From positions 1 through 6,088 of the forward strand of contig CALBTA010000710.1 in NCBI GenBank assembly GCA_937967755.1: a DNA stretch of 6,088 bases, in the 5' to 3' direction. The first letter of the stretch is position 1. The number at the start of each line of letters is the position of its first letter. Below the pieces are notes generated by a model. The model did no database searches. It worked only from the letters and a program-made list of their open reading frames with translations, and was not told the origin of the DNA. Made by a program: the position numbers and the translations under genes. Of this stretch, positions 5,339 to 6,088 are shown one piece after another. Source of the stretch: an uncultured Planctomycetaceae bacterium (GTDB lineage: Bacteria > Planctomycetota > Planctomycetia > Pirellulales > Pirellulaceae).

Positions 5339-6088
5339 TTACGATGGCTCGTAGTCGCGCGTCACGTCGCTGCCGCCGACCATCGTCGGGCGGAGCGATG
5401 AGTCTTCGGCTGACGGCAGCGTCGCTGGAAATTCCAGAATGAAGCGGCTGCCTTGGCCGGGGGTTGATTCGACCAGGATGTCGCCGCCGTGTTCCTGCAA
5501 GATCTTCTGGCTGACCGGCAGCCCCAGCCCGGTGCCGCGCTGGCCTTTGGTCGACGCGAACATTTTGAAGATGCGATTTAATTCGTCCGGCGCGATGCCG
5601 CTGCCGTTATCTTCCACTGTGAGGCGGGCCTTGGAATGGGACGCATCGTAGGCCGTTGAAACCGTGACCTGACTTGGGGGTGGAGCAGGCGCGTCACCTT
5701 CTTCGTCATATTCGCGGTGCCGATCGCGGCAAACGTCAATCGCATTGGTCACCACATTCAGAACCGCCCGATGCAGCGCCTCGGGGTCGAACGTGAGGGC
5801 GGGCATCGACTCGTCCGGCTTGAACTTTAGCGTAACGTCCTCTTCCGTGGCGCGGATCGCCATCAGTTCGATCACATCGGCGGCCACCTCATTCAGTTGC
5901 GAAGGAACGGGGTCAGGCTCGCGCTCCTTACTGAAGGTGAGCATGTCCATGACCAGGTTCGATATCTTGTCCTGGTTCTTCTCGACAATCCGCCACCCGC
6001 CGGAGAGCAACTCGCGGTCGTCGTTCTTCAAGCCTTCTTCAATCAAGTAGCTGCCGCTGCGAATGCCTTGCAGGATGTTCTTGATGTG
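5339..6088 (-). CDS. Sensor histidine kinase, C-terminal part (5' end outside window)
   Basis: The frame is open to the window edge, so the gene begins beyond 6088; 249 codons plus the TAA at 5341-5339 are visible. The first residues, 'HIKNILQGIRSGSYLIEEGL', are the dimerisation (HisKA-type) helix. The residue before HIKN in relatives is usually the phosphorylated His ('HHIKN'), so the acceptor probably lies just outside the window. An ATP-binding HATPase domain follows: N box 'AVLNVVTNAID' (about 5737-5771), G1 box 'DNGSGIAPDE' (about 5585-5611), F box 'FKMFASTKGQRG', and G2 box 'GTGLGLP' (about 5517-5539). All key motifs are intact, so this is probably an active kinase. After the ATPase comes a short tail of about 30 residues with no receiver domain, so the phosphate presumably passes to a separate regulator. 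The sensor domain and partner are not visible. An internal TTG at 6046 is not a credible start, because it would cut the dimerisation helix. Confidence 0.93.
   Translation of the reverse strand, partial: HIKNILQGIRSGSYLIEEGLKNDDRELLSGGWRIVEKNQDKISNLVMDMLTFSKEREPDPVPSQLNEVAADVIELMAIRATEEDVTLKFKPDESMPALTFDPEALHRAVLNVVTNAIDVCRDRHREYDEEGDAPAPPPSQVTVSTAYDASHSKARLTVEDNGSGIAPDELNRIFKMFASTKGQRGTGLGLPVSQKILQEHGGDILVESTPGQGSRFILEFPATLPSAEDSSLRPTMVGGSDVTRDYEPS

Noticed and set aside
1..6088. CRISPR array, insertion sequence with transposase, or integrase attachment site
   Set aside because: No regularly spaced direct repeats, transposase or integrase gene, or tRNA-adjacent direct repeat was seen.

Overview
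The window looks like chromosomal DNA from a planctomycete, probably of the Pirellulales type. This is an inference from protein style. It carries a secreted VIT/von Willebrand A protein, a secreted helical-repeat protein with a C-terminal sandwich-like domain of a kind that is common in planctomycetes, and a histidine kinase with the 'HIKNILQGI' dimerisation motif typical of that phylum. The coding DNA is GC-rich, and the long gene-poor spacer is also in keeping with such genomes.

Layout: (1) 7-2217 (+) encodes an exported VIT-vWA protein with a complete metal-ion-dependent adhesion site. (2) 2334-2906 (+) encodes a small, unrecognised protein with two predicted membrane helices and a PH-like soluble tail. 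Its codon use is less GC-biased than its neighbours' and its start is uncertain. (3) 2907-3780 is an 874-bp stretch with no conventional gene. It holds a palindromic element at 3062-3155, a near-consensus sigma-70-type promoter at 3196-3223, a possible 35-codon ORF with a good Shine-Dalgarno sequence at 3304-3411, and a chain of four short complementary segments (3376-3545) that can pair 1:2, 2:3 or 3:4. (4) 3781-5331 (+) encodes an exported helical-repeat protein. (5) 5339-6088 (-) is the C-terminal part of a histidine kinase whose 5' end lies outside the window. It converges tail-to-tail on gene 4 with only 7 bp between the stop codons.

The large genes do not form an obvious pathway. Two are envelope or periplasmic proteins on the plus strand, and the kinase belongs to a unit read from the other side. 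The most interesting part is the spacer at 3190-3600, where promoter, Shine-Dalgarno sequence, mini-ORF and mutually exclusive RNA stems occur in an order resembling a leader-peptide or attenuator region or an unrecognised small-RNA/small-protein locus. No terminator U-tract is visible, so this remains a hypothesis that depends on conservation and transcript data.
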